Assembly (NCBI GenBank): GCA_002943765.1
Contig: PQWQ01000014.1
Span: forward strand, 992,001 to 1,056,000
Origin: Psoroptes ovis
Lineage: Eukaryota; Arthropoda; Arachnida; Sarcoptiformes; Psoroptidae
Length of the DNA stretch: 64,000 bases
Reading direction: 5' to 3'
The translations under genes were made by a program, and so were the position numbers. The notes under the pieces were generated by a model. That model saw only the letters and a list, made by a program, of their open reading frames with translations, had not been told where the DNA came from and made no database searches. Shown here in pieces: positions 24,975 to 37,937 of the stretch. Every line of letters begins with the position of its first letter. Position 1 is the stretch's first letter.

Positions 24975-25900
24975 TCTGTCAGCGGTCGTTTATTATTTTT
25001 GAATTATTAATGTATCAAAGACTGTCAACACACATCTGAAATCAAAAATGACTGGTAAAATACTCCAGTTTTTCCTTTCATTCAACTATCACCATTACCA
25101 TTATCATCCCCCAACAAAACGATCATCGATCATTAATCGATTAACACCAATGTTATCATTTTCGAAAAAAATGAAGTCATGATTTCTTATCAACACATGA
25201 TGAATTGAAATAAACGACATCTTCAAAATATGGTGATATGACATTTTGACAATTATCACCATACAAACAAATAGCAGATGCATGAAATGAATTTTAACCA
25301 AATGAATTTTGTTTTGTTTTGTTTTTGTTCACTTTGGATTTCAATTTCATAAGATCAAAATTTGAAAACAAAAAAACAAGCGCTTTTTTGAAATTTCAGA
25401 TTTTTTCAAAAATAAATTGTAATTCAATGAATACAATGAGCTAAGTATCAATGAAAATTTCCATTAAAAAAATATAAACTTGTCCGAAAAGTTCTTGCCG
25501 ATTTTTCAATTATTTTCTACGATGAAACCGGCAAAAACTTTTTGGACCACCTATTATATGATGATGAAGGAAATGAACCGCATAAACAATTTTATTTTTT
25601 TTATGAATTATTAAGAAATAGACTTTGTATTTCAATGACAATTTTGAAATGAAAAAATTAAAAAATTAATTTCTCTCAATTTTTTTCCTTTTTTCTCATT
25701 GAATTGTGGTAAAGATTTTTTTTCAGAAAGTATTGAAATGGAAATTTTACTTAAATGACTAAAAGATTTCGTAAAATTCAAACTTTAAACAATTCCAATG
25801 ATTAATTGTGAACATCGAACGATAAATGATTATTAATTTATTTATTTGAAATCATAATAATAATATCAACAAAATATTGATTCATAAAACATAAACAAAA
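24975..25900. other. Divergent intergenic region
   Basis: About 0.9 kb between the starts of the SLC18B1-type gene (-) and the APMAP-like gene (+), so both promoters should lie here. It contains MITE copy 8. A 65-codon frame at 25104-25301 has no support. I see no further gene. Confidence 0.55.
25476..25553. mobile_element. 80-bp MITE copy 8, subfamily B
   Basis: The left end is AAACTTGTCCGAAAAGTTC followed by TTGCCGATTTT. The right end is ACCGGCAAAAACTTTTTGGA then CCACCTA. The inner arms (TTGCCGAT and its inverse) extend the hairpin beyond that of subfamily A. It sits in the divergent promoter interval. Confidence 0.78.
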
Positions 25901-27263
25901 ATGTTTTACATGTTCAATTTGATCACATTTTGGTTAATCATTTCATTTTTATTAATTCTGCATTTATTATTAGCTAAACCGAATAAATTTCTGCTTGATC
26001 TTAATCCAATTTATTTAAGGTTCGATATATGTCATTTAATATGGCTATAGTTTTGATTGTTTTCATCATGATTTAATATATTTCATTCAACTTTTGATTA
26101 ATGTTTACTCTCTCTTTCTTTTTTTGTACAGACTTCCATTACCAAATGTTAATGATAAGATATTTAAACGTAATCGTAAATTAGTGGATGCTAGAAAAAT
26201 TGAAAATGATAAAATAATTACACCAAAATCGATGGCTATTGATTTGAATGATTCGAAAACAATTTATGTCTGTTCAGCTAATGGCTGTGTTTATTGTTTG
26301 CAAAATGACATAATTATCGAAACAATAGCTAATTTCCCGAATAATGGCCGACCATTAGGCATAAGACTATTTAAACATAAATTATATTTTATTGAAGCAA
26401 ATACTGGTCTTTATTCGTATGATTTAAATGACAAATCATTAAAACATTTATTAGCACTTGATCAAACAAAATTTTTAGACGGGAAACCATCGAAATTTTT
26501 CGATGATTTAGTTGTTATCGAAGAAAATGATGATATTGTTTGTTATATTACTGATGTTAGTCGGAAATTTTCTATTGACATGTGGTGTTATACATATCTA
26601 GAACCGGATACTACTGGCCGTATTCTACGTTACAGCACTAAAGACGATAATGTTACTGTTGTTCTGGAAAATCTATGCTTTCCAAACGGAATCGAAATTA
26701 CTGATAATAATGAATCGCTATTAATTTGTGAATTAACGAAAAGACGTATTATCGAATTTCAATTAAATAATAATAAAAAAGGTACATGTTCAGTATTAAT
26801 GGATAATTTGCCGGGTGAACCAGAAAATATTCGTAGAATCTCGAGCAAAAATGATGATAAAGAATTCTATTGGATTGGTTTGGCATTAACACGTGATTAC
26901 AATAATAAACTTTCATTTATGGATGATTATTCTTCAGAGCCTAACATTCGTAAATTGATTCTTAGATTATGTTATATTACAGGCACTATAATTTACAATA
27001 TTGGTCTCGGTTTTGGAAGTGATATACTAATTTCCAAAGGATCTAATCTTAAAACTGGTTTAGCATTGATTTTGGATGATTTTATGAAAAATCCAGGCAT
27101 GGCCATTAAAATTGATCATGATGGAAATGTATTGGAAAGTTTTCAAATTAAAAATGATATTTCAGTGATATCAGAAATAAATGAATTTTATGATAAAGAA
27201 AATAATGAACGTATCCTTTATACAACATCATCAGGCGGTAATTTAAATCGAATTACATTGTAA
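25901..27263 (+). CDS. APMAP: Strictosidine-synthase/APMAP-like six-bladed propeller protein
   Basis: Two exons, 25901-26019 and 26132-27263, encode 416 aa, the same length as human APMAP. An N-terminal hydrophobic stretch (about residues 4-26) predicts a signal anchor, as in type II APMAP proteins. The body has the propeller signatures GRPLGIRLF, KFFDDLVVIEEND, YITDVSRKFS, GRILRYS, LCFPNGIEIT and LLICELTKRRI, then LPGEPENIR and the final KIDHDGNVLESF blade. Relatives include hemomucin and paraoxonase-like esterases of membranes and the extracellular face; substrate is unknown. Its stop lies 17 bp from the stop of the convergent NDUFAF8 gene. Family is clear, but orthology within it is less so. 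Confidence 0.85.
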
Positions 27264-27280
27264 ATCAATTAAAAATTAAA

Positions 27281-27598
27281 TTATTTCATATTTTTTAATG
27301 CATTTTGAAAACAATTTTTCAATTGTAAAAATTGTTCATTACAAACATTTTTCTTTAAATTATTGAGGTCATTTTGTTCAATACATTTTACATATGCTGA
27401 TGCCTTTATAATTTGAAGAAAAAAAATTATTAAAATCGATAATTAAAATCAAAAATGTTAACCATTTTCAAATTTTTATTGAATCAATACCTGTGCTGTA
27501 CATTGCATAAATGCTTTTGGATAATGTTGTCGGATACGATTAAATGATTTGATTGTTGCATTTGCAGCTGTTGTGGTTGTTGTTGATGGTGCGGGCAT
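27281..27598 (-). CDS. NDUFAF8: NDUFAF8-like twin CX9C protein (complex I assembly)
   Basis: NDUFAF8 is a small mitochondrial protein that stabilises NDUFAF5 during complex I assembly. Two exons, 27598-27491 and 27403-27281, give 76 aa (human 74 aa). After a Thr-rich start, it has IKSFNRIRQHYPKAFMQC, then the cysteine pairs CTAQASAYVKC and CNEQFLQLKNC, each a CX9C motif, and ends ALKNMK. Spacing and flanking residues match NDUFAF8 by eye. The intron (87 bp) falls between the two cysteines of the first pair. The gene is convergent with the APMAP-like gene and divergent from WDR37, sharing a 437-bp upstream interval. Confidence 0.85.
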
Positions 27599-28035
27599 TT
27601 TCAATTAAAATTAATTTGCATCAAAATCTTCGAGGAAAAAAAAAGTTGATCACATTGAAAATTTTTTAAATTCAACTATTTTAACCCAAAAGGCCTAATG
27701 AAAGTGGAAATAGCCGATATGTAAACAAAAATTAAAGCGAAGGACAAATTAGAAATTGATATTTTTATTGTCATTTTTCATTATTTTTATTTTGTTTACT
27801 TTATTTTGTAATAATTGTATCGATTTTTATTTTTTATTTTCATTTAAATCCTTGAAAATTCAGATATTCAATGTCACTATGTAACATTTTGTTTTCATTC
27901 GGAAAAAAATCGACCAGTTTTTTTTCGTCTTTAGTTTTTCATTGATCTGGCCAAAATAAAAGAGAAATCTTTAAAAAAAAATTAGTCTAAAATTTGTCGC
28001 TATTAGATCAAAGAAATAATTAATAAAATCCAATA
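27599..28035. promoter_or_regulatory. Shared divergent promoter interval NDUFAF8 / WDR37
   Basis: 437 bp separate the two start codons, which point away from each other. The sequence is AT-rich with T tracts and no coding frame. Promoter function is inferred only from position; I identify no specific motif. Confidence 0.4.
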
Positions 28036-30486
28036 ATGTCTTCGTCAAAAAATCGTATCTATAAGCAATATTCATTGGCTGCATGCGGTGAATTCAGTAA
28101 TCATAATAATAATAATAATTTGCACGCAATAAATTCAGTAGATGCATCGAAAATTAAGTAAGTGTTTGACAGTTCATCATTAAAATGAATGATAAGAACA
28201 TTGAACAAAAAAATGTTATTTTTCATATCTAATCATCCAATAGAAATCATATACACAATTTATTCGAAATGATTGATAAAGAAATTGATTTATTGATTAA
28301 TGAAAATATTTGTTGTAAGTGTATTTTGTTTTATTTCATTTTATTTTCACTGTTTTTCAGAGGTATTTGACTGAATAAAAGTGTTGAAAAACAATATACC
28401 GTAGCAAATTAGTTAATTATAATTTTAACATTCATTCATTTTTTATGTCTCTATTTATTTCTATATTTATACCTTTGTATTTGTTTGAAATAAAAACAGT
28501 AAAAGAACGTATTGAAACGCTTGAAGAATTAGTTGAAAATTCAGGTACAAGATCTACGAATACAATCATTGGTGGTAATGTATCGCATTCAATAACAAAT
28601 CAACAACATCAATCAACGCTGCATTCATCATCAGATATTGGTAATTTGATGCATAATCGAAATATTTCATCGCAACAGTCAAAATCATATAATCATCATC
28701 AACAACAACAATTGCAGCAACAGCAAAGTCAACAACAACATCATAATCAGCAACAGCAACAACAACAGTCTACACCATTTTCCGTCAGTTCTGTCAAACG
28801 TGACTCAATGGTTGCAGGTATGACATTTTTTTCTTTTTTTTTCAGTGTTCATTTATCTATATTTGGGTTGTGATCATTGTTCCATTTGAATTCATTTTTG
28901 TATTTTCATTTTTCTGTGTTTATTTTGTTTCTTTCTAAAAAAAAACCATTAAATATGGATTTCACAACGCAATTAATCACAGCATCACAATTGTCACAGA
29001 AAATTAAATCAACTTATAAATTGAAAACATCAAGTAAAATATTTAAAAGTGGACAAAGTGGTAGCAGTAGTAGCCATTTAATTGCCACATATGAATGGCA
29101 TAAAGATGGAATTTGGTATATAACATCTAGTCAGAAAAATGGTCATCAATATATTGCAACAGCCTCCGCAGGTATTTGTTTTTTTTTTTGAATTTTTTGC
29201 TGAACTAATTTTCTTACATTGATTCATTTATATTATAATTAATCTAGATTCAACAATCAATATTTGTGATGTAACACGTATCGATTATAATTTACAGCCA
29301 TGTGCTATTTATGCTGGACATCAGTCATCGGTGAATTGTGTTAAATTTCATTACAACAATGATTTAATGTTGACTGCATCCGGTGATGGTACTGGTCATA
29401 TATGGCGATTCAATCCTGAATTATTGGTATGATTTTTATTTTACGATGATTTTTCTAAAATTATTTCATCTTCTACAATTAGCATTCTGATTATGATGGC
29501 GATCAAACATTGATGGAAGAAGGTACAATCATCAAAACACCTTTACATGAATTAGGCGATCATCATAATGTTGTTGTTTCATGTGATTGGATGTACGGTT
29601 TGGATCAATGTGTCACTGCAAGTTGGGATCATATGGCCAATATTTATGACTATCAAACTGGTGAATTAATTGTACAATTAGCTGGACATGATCAAGCATT
29701 GACCGATGTTTGTGCTTGTGAATCAACCAGATTGATCGTAACATCATCACAGGATACTACTTTTCGTTTATGGGATTTTCGTGATGCCATTCATTCGGTC
29801 AGCGTTTTTCAAGGACATAATCGTTCCGTTACATCCACTTGTTTTCTTGGTGCTGATAAAATATTATCCGGTGGTGATGATCGTAATGTAAAAGTTTGGG
29901 ATGTAAGTATTTAATTTTCCATGAATTCATTGTGTCAAATCAATAAATTATCCTCATTATTTTTCATCAGCTCAAAAATATGCGTTCACCTTTGATCACA
30001 ATTTCAATGGAATCTGGTATCAATAAATTATCTGTATCACAACAACATAATTTAATTACAATACCATTGGACAATCGTAATGTTCGTATTTATGATATTA
30101 ATGGTAATCGTATTTGTCGATTATCAAGAGATGCACATACACGAATGGTCATATGTTCTACATGGCTAAACGATGCTATTGGTACAGCAGGAACCAATGC
30201 ACAAGCAGCAATGTTTTCAAATTTGATGCAACAACAATCACAATCATCATCGACATCAATGGCTGCACCATCTTCATCAATGATCATGTCACCTCCACCA
30301 CCAGCTCAGTCCGCTTCATCATCGATGTCGCAGCAATCATCATCGAAATTAATCGAAACTATGAATGATCCGTCAAATGCTGCAGGTGCAAACGATTTCT
30401 TTGGTCAAAATAACAACACACTTACATTGTTTACTTGTGCATTTGATCGTCGTGTTTGTGTTTGGAATATTAGTATTGAAAAATGA
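28036..30486 (+). CDS. WDR37: WDR37 homologue (WD40 repeat protein)
   Basis: WDR37 is a seven-bladed WD40 protein that partners with PACS1/PACS2. Seven exons close in frame: 28036-28157, 28244-28314, 28500-28817, 28983-29171, 29248-29426, 29483-29902 and 29971-30486, about 604 aa (human 494). The N-terminal part has the coiled LFEMIDKEIDLLINEN and KERIETLEELVEN helix. A Gln/His-rich insert follows, then ASQLSQKIKSTYK. WD blades include YEWHKDGIWYI, GHQSSVNCVKFH, TASGDGTGHIWRF, TASWDHMANIYDYQTG, TSSQDTTFRLWDFRD, GGDDRNVKVWD, LKNMRSPLITI and TCAFDRRVCVWNI. A Ser/Gln-rich insert of about 70 residues lies before the last blade. The exon 4 acceptor was chosen by phase among two nearby AGs. Confidence 0.93.
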
Positions 30487-30771
30487 TAATTCTAAAAAAA
30501 ATCAAGCCGAATCAAATCAGTCAATTTTGTCCTCTTCAAATTCATGATCTCTATGGATGATTTATATATTTATGTTTAAAGAGATAATTGGTATTATTGT
30601 TTAAATATTGTTTTTCTTTAAATTTTTTTTATTTACATACGAAAAAAAAATTTGTTATTTTATGAGGTGGAATGTTTGCAGTGAAAATAGATGATAATAA
30701 ACATGGAATTTATAAATAAAAAGTCAATGTCAAAAAATTATAAGTTAAACATTGTTTCTTTGATTTTTTCC

Positions 30772-33700
30772 TCATATGAAATATTCTCTTTTAACGGAAA
30801 CATCTGGACCGGTAGTACCTTTGATGACGGCCGTATCTGGATCTAATGCAGCATCAGCACCTTGATCTTCATGCGTAACATATTCACCCTTTTGCCGAGC
30901 TATAAATCGACTACTGGCAAAACAAAATAGTATGAATAAGACGATTAATGCAGCAAGAAAGCCGGCAATTATTGCGCTCGTTGAACCGGGTGAAAATCCA
31001 CCAGGTACTTTTTCACCTGGACGTAATGTTGGTGGTGGACGTGCTTCATGAATATCTGTGGGAAATAATTTAAATTATTGTGGATAAAAATTATTTTTAA
31101 AAAAATGAAAATTACCTGGTGGATGTGTTGGTGGTTCGATGCCACATTTATCTTCAAAAATTTCAGCATCTGATGGATATGCCCGGACATTACTTCGCTT
31201 ATTTTCTTGATATAATCTTCGCAATGGAAAATGATCATCAAATGTTACTCTCGATATACAGCCAATAAATCCTTCGCCCGAATCCATACTTTCATTTCGA
31301 CCAATGTAAATACTTTTCAAACGATTAAATTGTGCTTCAGCTTTATCACTTATTTTATATGTATAATATTTAGGTTCATAATTATCGACCCATATAATAA
31401 CTTTGCTTCCTTTATCAGCACGGCGTATCGTAATATCGTGGTGTTGTCCAAGTGCAAAATTTTCTTCTTTAATTATAATTTCTTGACGCTCGAAACCGAA
31501 ATCAAACACCAATCGTAAATGACCACTAGATGACATTAATAAATTTAAATATTCTCCAGTATACGAAGAAATACCGTAAATAAGGCCACGATGTTCAGTA
31601 GTAGTGAAACCGACGCGAATATATTCTTCCATTGTTGAGATTGTTGTTTCAAAGTCATAACGAATATAGTAATCTGAACGTAAATTAACTCCTATTTCAT
31701 CGGCACAAATTGGTCCTTTGAATGCTGTCCATTGACAATCACAACTATAACCATTATATTCTTCAATACATGTACCATTATTTAAGCAAGGATTTGATTC
31801 ACATTTACCAACACAACCTTCATAAATTCCCCAAATTCCTTGGGCATGTTTACGCAGTTCAACTGGTTCACCATTAATCACCAATGAACGCATACATCCT
31901 AAATAACCTTCACGATATTCAGTGGTTGCACCGATTATGAAATAACTTGTTAAATATAATGGAAAACTATTGTCAGCATTTTCTCGATTTTCATTCGTAT
32001 AACGGCCATCGACAACAAGACGTGCTTCTTTTTTATTTTTTTCGACCAAAATCGAATGCCATTGATTATCGTTTAAACGGAATGGTGCTTCAACTGAAAC
32101 CTGTTGCAAACCAGTGCCCGAACTATAACTGAATTGTATCGTTTTCTCATTAACAATAGCCAGCTTGATAAAATCTTCAGGTCCAGTAGCATGAAACAAT
32201 ACACCATATTCTGTCGTTGTCTTAAACTGCAAGTAAATATCACTTGCTTGTTCAAAATTTTGTGTCAATGGAATTTCGATCGTAGCATCACTGTAACGAA
32301 ATGTGACTATATCGCGAAATAGAAGATCACCATCACATATCAGCGGGCCGAGAGTGAAACGACCATAGCGATCATTCATTTGATGTGAAAGTCCAGTATC
32401 GCCAACTCGTATTTGTCTTACAGGCAAAAATTCTAGCTGTGTGATTTCACCTTCATCTGTCAATTCTTCATTCGAGGCCGAATCACAATTACACCATTTT
32501 TTAGGGTCATAGCAATTTCCATACAGACCACATTGACATTTACGAGTTCCAGGTAAACCACCGGCCCAATAATCCATTTTTTGATTGTCTCTAGATACCC
32601 ACCATGTGAATGGTGAAAATGTTTGCTTTTGAGCTGTTACGAAATAAATTAGAAGAAATAAGATAGAAGTTTCAAAAAAATTCATAAATTAGCATACATG
32701 GTGAATTCAACAATCGTGAATTACGACATTCATATTTCAATTTTTGCCGGCAATTATCCGAACGATTGACTAAATGTACAATTTGTTCTAATGGTGCATC
32801 ATACTTGATTTCTTGAATATATGAACCTGGTTGTAAAAATCCTTGAACTTTTTGTGGAGCTTCATTTTGATGATGAATAACAGTTTCAATAGTATTTTCG
32901 GCTGTTTGTAAACATGTTACCCAAAATGGTTCTAATGGTCCACTACCGTCCACATCAATCTTGATATCTTCACGTTTGGTATTTGGATTATCATTGATGA
33001 ATGCAGTACATGAAAAGGGATGTCTTGGTACATGGCAAACAGCCCCTAAGTAGCCACTATCGCCACAATCACAAACAAAACCTAGGTGATTTTGTTTGCA
33101 AGTGCCACCATGTTCACAAGGATTCGGATGACAACGATCGATCATTTGACAAGATTTTATAGTGATATCGCTTTCTTGAACTTTGTGTATATTTTCTGAA
33201 CCAATCATTTCAGGATTGATGAACATATTTTCAATGTAAATCCAACGCATACATCCAATAAATCCAGGATAAGATGGTATACCGCCACCGATTGTATATT
33301 TTTGTCCAGTTTGCATTTGGAATGTACGAATGGTCGTGCTAGGAATACCATCCAACGACAATATGATACGATTTCGTTGCAATGCAATCTGAACATTATG
33401 CCATGAACCATCATTTAATTTACGATCAAACGGGTCCAATGTAACTTGTGGTGTTTCTTCACCATTCGTCGGATCAACTCCTTGAATTTTTAATGTCAAT
33501 TTTCCGTCTTTAAGATAAATAGCAAAAAATCCTTTCATTGAAAATTGATGATAAATAATCAATCCATAATCATTGAAAGTACGAAAATCTAAACTTGCAT
33601 TCAGCACATTATTCATATTGCCCATTACATTAATATGTGATTCACGTGTATTGAATGTAATAGGTATCACAGGTTGAAATTGGCAGGAATAGTGAATGTT

Positions 33701-35957
33701 GCCAAAAATTTTATATACAAAATTCTTATTATTATAATCATCTTGTATTTCATGAGCAATATTTGTTGTATTGAAACTCAAGTTTTCAATGCAACCAGTG
33801 AAATTTTTTCGTGTATTAATAAAGCCAGTCAAATAACCAGGAAGGCCACCAATATAAAGATCATTATTCAAATCTAAACGACTAAAATCGGTTTTTAAAT
33901 GATATTTTACCACAACACGATCAACGCTAAATGTTAATTCACGGCCTTGTCTTGAAATGAATACATCATGCCATAAATTGTCATCAAGTAGACTGCCAGC
34001 CGATATTGAATCGACAATATTTTCACCCAAATCAAGCGTTAATAATAATTTATTCTCAACCAACTGTAATGTCATCATATCACCTTGAATACCGGTACCA
34101 TATAATATATTACCATATGCATCATTCGTACGAAAACGAAAACGAAAAACATCATCAAATGATGCTGAAATTGGCCGTATATCTAAATTCATTTTGATAT
34201 AAGAATTGCCATCGAAATTCAATGATATAGCGTCTACAAAAAAGCAGATAATCGATGAAATCATTATTGAAACTGGCAAACAATGATTACTTACGATAAT
34301 CACATCCATATAGCTGGATACGCATAGAAATACGATCTCGCCATCTTGTTGGATTTATTCGAACAAACTGTGCAATGATTGGTGGATCAAAACGATTAAT
34401 GACCACACTGTTACCATCGGTATTTCCTTGAAATAACTAATCACAAATAAAAAAACGGAAAAAATATTGACATTAATATGAATGAAATATATATGAAAAG
34501 CTAATCAAAAAAAATTGACAGAATTAGACCGAAATTAATTGTAAAAATAAGGGAAATAAATAGAATAAATATATGCCTCTTTATGTGTTGAATTTCTAGT
34601 GTTGACAGCACTCCAATAATGACCATCATCCGAACATGACAAATAATATGATGATACAAATGAATTTGAATTTGCATGTCCTTGTGTTGCTATTGCATTA
34701 ACAATGAATCGTTTTCCTAAATCAACAGTAAGATGTTGTTTAAGATTGCCAAATGCTGCTGTCCATGATGATTTGCCTTTTTTCCATTATTATTTCAAAT
34801 TCATATTTTTTAATGACAAATTTTTCAACAAGATGACATTAAATATGATTTGATTGCGTGATTTTTGGTGTATTTTTTAAGTTGTCATTGTTTTTTAATA
34901 GAAAAATAGAAAGGAAATGATAAGAAAAAATATGGTTATTTTCATTGTAAAGTTTAATTTTGAAAAGAATTAAAGGGGTGTGATCGTTCAGCAACATGCA
35001 AATCCAGCATGCAAGCAAATGAAATTAAAAATGAAAAAAGCAGAATCCGAAATCCCAGAAATAAAATTTTGATTGATTTGAAATATACAAAAGATGAAAC
35101 ACACATAATCCACATAGATTTTTCAGTCTTTACACAATTTTGAAATCATTCATTTTTTTCAAAAACACAAACCTTAATATTTCCATTACGATCTCTATAA
35201 ATATTATAATCATGTCCATCGATACCACTTTCTAGTTTAAATTCTTGTACAAATTCTAATGTATTTTGGCGACCTTGTGTACCGATAGCCGATATATTGT
35301 ATTGACGACCAAGATCAATTTCAATGTATTGTGATAGATCATTATGTGCTGCTGACCAAGCTGATTGGCCTGATCGATAATCGATTATTATTTTATTTTT
35401 GTTTTGATAGAATAAATTAACAATTTTAATGGTGAAAAAAAGTGACAATAATATTAAAAATAAATAAATAAATAAAATCAAAAATATCAAATAAACGCAA
35501 CGCGATTCAAATAAAGCAGGGCAAATTAACAAAATCATGTACAAATGCTACAATATCAACATGAAACATACCATGTAGTATTGCAGAATAGGCATTTTTA
35601 TCTTTACTTATATCCGATGATGATGTTATACGTATATTTTTATCTTTAAAATTACTTTGTATCAATTCATTATTACAATGTTGATAATCACCTTGGTGAA
35701 TATGTTTTTGAAAAAACAAAAAATTAGTTCAATTTCAAACATTGAAAAACAAATAATAACTAGAGCTTACTTGCATCGATAGGTATAATAACACTGTTAA
35801 TACTGATTAATATTATTATTATTATCATTAACTTAAACATGTGATGAAATGGTGATAATGAAAATAAATAATGATTATTGACATTTGTCGTCGTAGTTGC
35901 CGTGGTCGTTGAATATTTACAATTTATAATTGCTGTTGATGATAATGATAATTTCAT
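30772..35957 (-). CDS. Nrx-IV: Neurexin-IV / contactin-associated protein (Caspr)
   Basis: Septate-junction and glial adhesion protein. Exons in coding order: 35957-35771, 35691-35572, then 35369-35173 or the alternative 34776-34577, then 34436-34295, 34233-32698, 32633-31116 and 31055-30772; about 1327 aa. Order of domains: signal segment (residues 42-62), discoidin domain (about 63-215, ends ISMRIQLYGCDY), laminin G 1 and 2, EGF (CHPNPCEHGGTC), fibrinogen-like region, laminin G 3, EGF (CESNPCLNNGTC), laminin G 4, one TM near 1260-1282, and a short tail. The tail has a juxtamembrane KGEYVTHEDQGAD block, DTAVIKG, and the C-terminal EYFI, a PDZ-type ligand as in fly Nrx-IV. WDR37 lies convergent 285 bp away. 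The start is the first ATG in frame before the signal segment. Confidence 0.93.
34577..34776 (-). other. Nrx-IV: Nrx-IV alternative discoidin exon B with GC donor
   Basis: 200-bp exon encoding GKSSWTAAFGNLKQHLTVDL, then FIVNAIATQGHA and LSCSDDGHYWSAV, a second version of the discoidin segment in exon A. It enters in phase 1 and leaves in phase 0, the same as exon A, so it can replace A but cannot follow it without a frameshift. Its 5' splice site reads AAAGAG|GCATAT; no in-frame GT exists before a stop. Confidence 0.82.
35173..35369 (-). other. Nrx-IV: Nrx-IV alternative discoidin exon A
   Basis: 197-bp exon encoding GQSAWSAAHNDLSQYIEIDL, then ISAIGTQGRQ and LESGIDGHDYNIY. It has a normal GT donor (AAG|GTTTGT) and a CAG acceptor. 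Phases are identical to exon B, and the joined product continues into LFQGNTDGNSVV. Confidence 0.85.
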
Positions 35958-37025
35958 TTTATATTTTATATTTATATTCAATGGTGAACACACACAAAAA
36001 TAAATAAATAAATAAATTTAAAACAAAATATATTTCGAAAATTCAAAATTCAGTTGACGTATTGCTGCTTATATTGATGATAAAAACATTTTACCATGTT
36101 GACGGTTGATTTGATTTTAATTAGATTTCATTTTGTTTATCCATTTATTATCAGTGTTAAGATCGTAGATACATTTAGATATTTTTCCCTTTTATTTTCA
36201 ATTCTATTTGATTCTAATTCATCAAATCTAGAAAATAATTCAGAATATCCAAAACAAATCAAAATGCGCTGGCGTATTACGATTAATTCGGTTATATAAT
36301 TCTGTTATGTTTTATGTTCTAAAGTTTAATGGACTTTCGGAGCTTCGTGTATGTTTGTTTTGTTTCGTTCAAAATCATTCATTAGTCAGTTACTATTGGT
36401 GATATTTAGGTTTGGCTGTATTTGGGGTTTTGTTTAACCGATTAATCATTATTATTATTTTTTATTAAATCAGCTACAATAACCAAAAATCTAATAAACA
36501 GAATCGATAACTATGTAAATGTTTATGATTAGATGAAGATAAATATGAAATAATAATGAAAATGTGGTCAAAAATTGTTGTGTTGGGTCAACGTTTGTTG
36601 TTTATGTGTTTGTTCGGACAAATCGTTGTTGTTGTTGCTGATATTTTCTCTTTTTCAAATATTTCTTCGACATATCTCTCATTTTCTTCTTGTGTTTTCA
36701 TTTCAAAACTCAAAACAATGTTATGTTGTACATGGTGTTGGTTGTGTGATGATGAATAAAGCAACAATAGCAAACAAACATTACAACAAACAAATCATTG
36801 ATTCATTCATTGGCGGTATCCATGGTAAATGGTTGATGGTGATGGTGGAAGATTCATGTGCAAAAAGTATAAACACATTTGTGGTATGAATCAACAAAAA
36901 ATAAATGTGGTTTTTTCTTGTTGTTTTGTTTTGTTTTTCTAACCAAAATACATTCCATTCTCCATTTCTCAAATTCAAATTCAATCAAGTTTACTTTGAG
37001 TCTACGATTCATTCATACATACCTA

Positions 37026-37105
37026 TTAGGTTGTCCGGAAAGTTTTAGTCGATTTTTATGAACAACTCTATTGATTAAGCCGAATGAACTTTTCGAACAA
37101 CCTAA
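37026..37105 (-). mobile_element. 80-bp MITE copy 9, subfamily A
   Basis: TTAGGTTGTCCGGAAAGTTT at the left and AACTTTTCGAACAACCTAA at the right, flanked on both sides by TA. GATTAAGCCGAATGAAC marks inverse orientation. Confidence 0.85.
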
Positions 37106-37857
37106 TACAAACAGCCTATCCCTTGGCTGCTTGAATGTTGTTGTTGTTTTATGATGATTGTTTGGTCACACCTTGAATTTTTATCGTCATCATCATCATC
37201 ATCATCATCATTGGCAAATATATTTCTTTTGATATCTTTATAAATGTGAAAATATACCTTTATTTTCCTCTCATTTTAGCCATACTTTTGTTTGATGATG
37301 ATGATGATGATGATGATTCATTCATTCATTCATTCTTTCATTCAATTCATTTTTAAATGAAAATGACAATAAATGATTGTCGTTTATTTTATTTTATTTT
37401 TAAATTTTAAAAATTTCAAATTTTTACCAGTAATTAGAAATAAAATTGTCATTTTAAATAATCGAATATTTCGATTTGAAAAAATCAATCGAAAATGAAT
37501 TATTTTTAAAATAACTAACGATTTGCATCGATGAACATCGGAGAAAAATGCAAGGATTTTTCATTTTTTCATTTTTTGAATTTGATTGATTCAATTCAAA
37601 TTTGAATGATTAGTGTTTTGGTAATTTGCATTTTTCATCTTTGATTGGAAAAAAAATGTTAATTACTCATATTTAATTCCTAAAAATCAATTCCGATTCA
37701 ATTAATAAATAAGAAAAAATGATAACAAATTATTGATTTCCAATTTTTTTCCGATTGCTTTCAATCAATCTGATCATTAGCAATGATTAAAATCAATCAC
37801 AAGCAAATGGAAATTGAAAAAAAATGCCAAAATTTCAATTACAAATAAATAGAAATA

Positions 37858-37937
37858 TTAGGTTGTCCGAAAAGTTCTTGCCGATTTTTTAATTATTTTC
37901 TACGATATAATCGGCAAAAACTTTCCGGACAACCTAA
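37858..37937. mobile_element. 80-bp MITE copy 10, subfamily B, best preserved
   Basis: Starts TTAGGTTGTCCGAAAAGTTC and ends with the near-exact inverse CTTTCCGGACAACCTAA, with TA on both sides. The arms continue inward as TTGCCGATT and AATCGGCAA, so about 30 bp on each side can pair into a hairpin. Confidence 0.88.

Noticed and set aside
36556..36889. Overlapping plus-strand frames with a hydrophobic Cys/Val-rich product
   Set aside because: No domain, two equally open frames, and no splice partners in a T-rich stretch.
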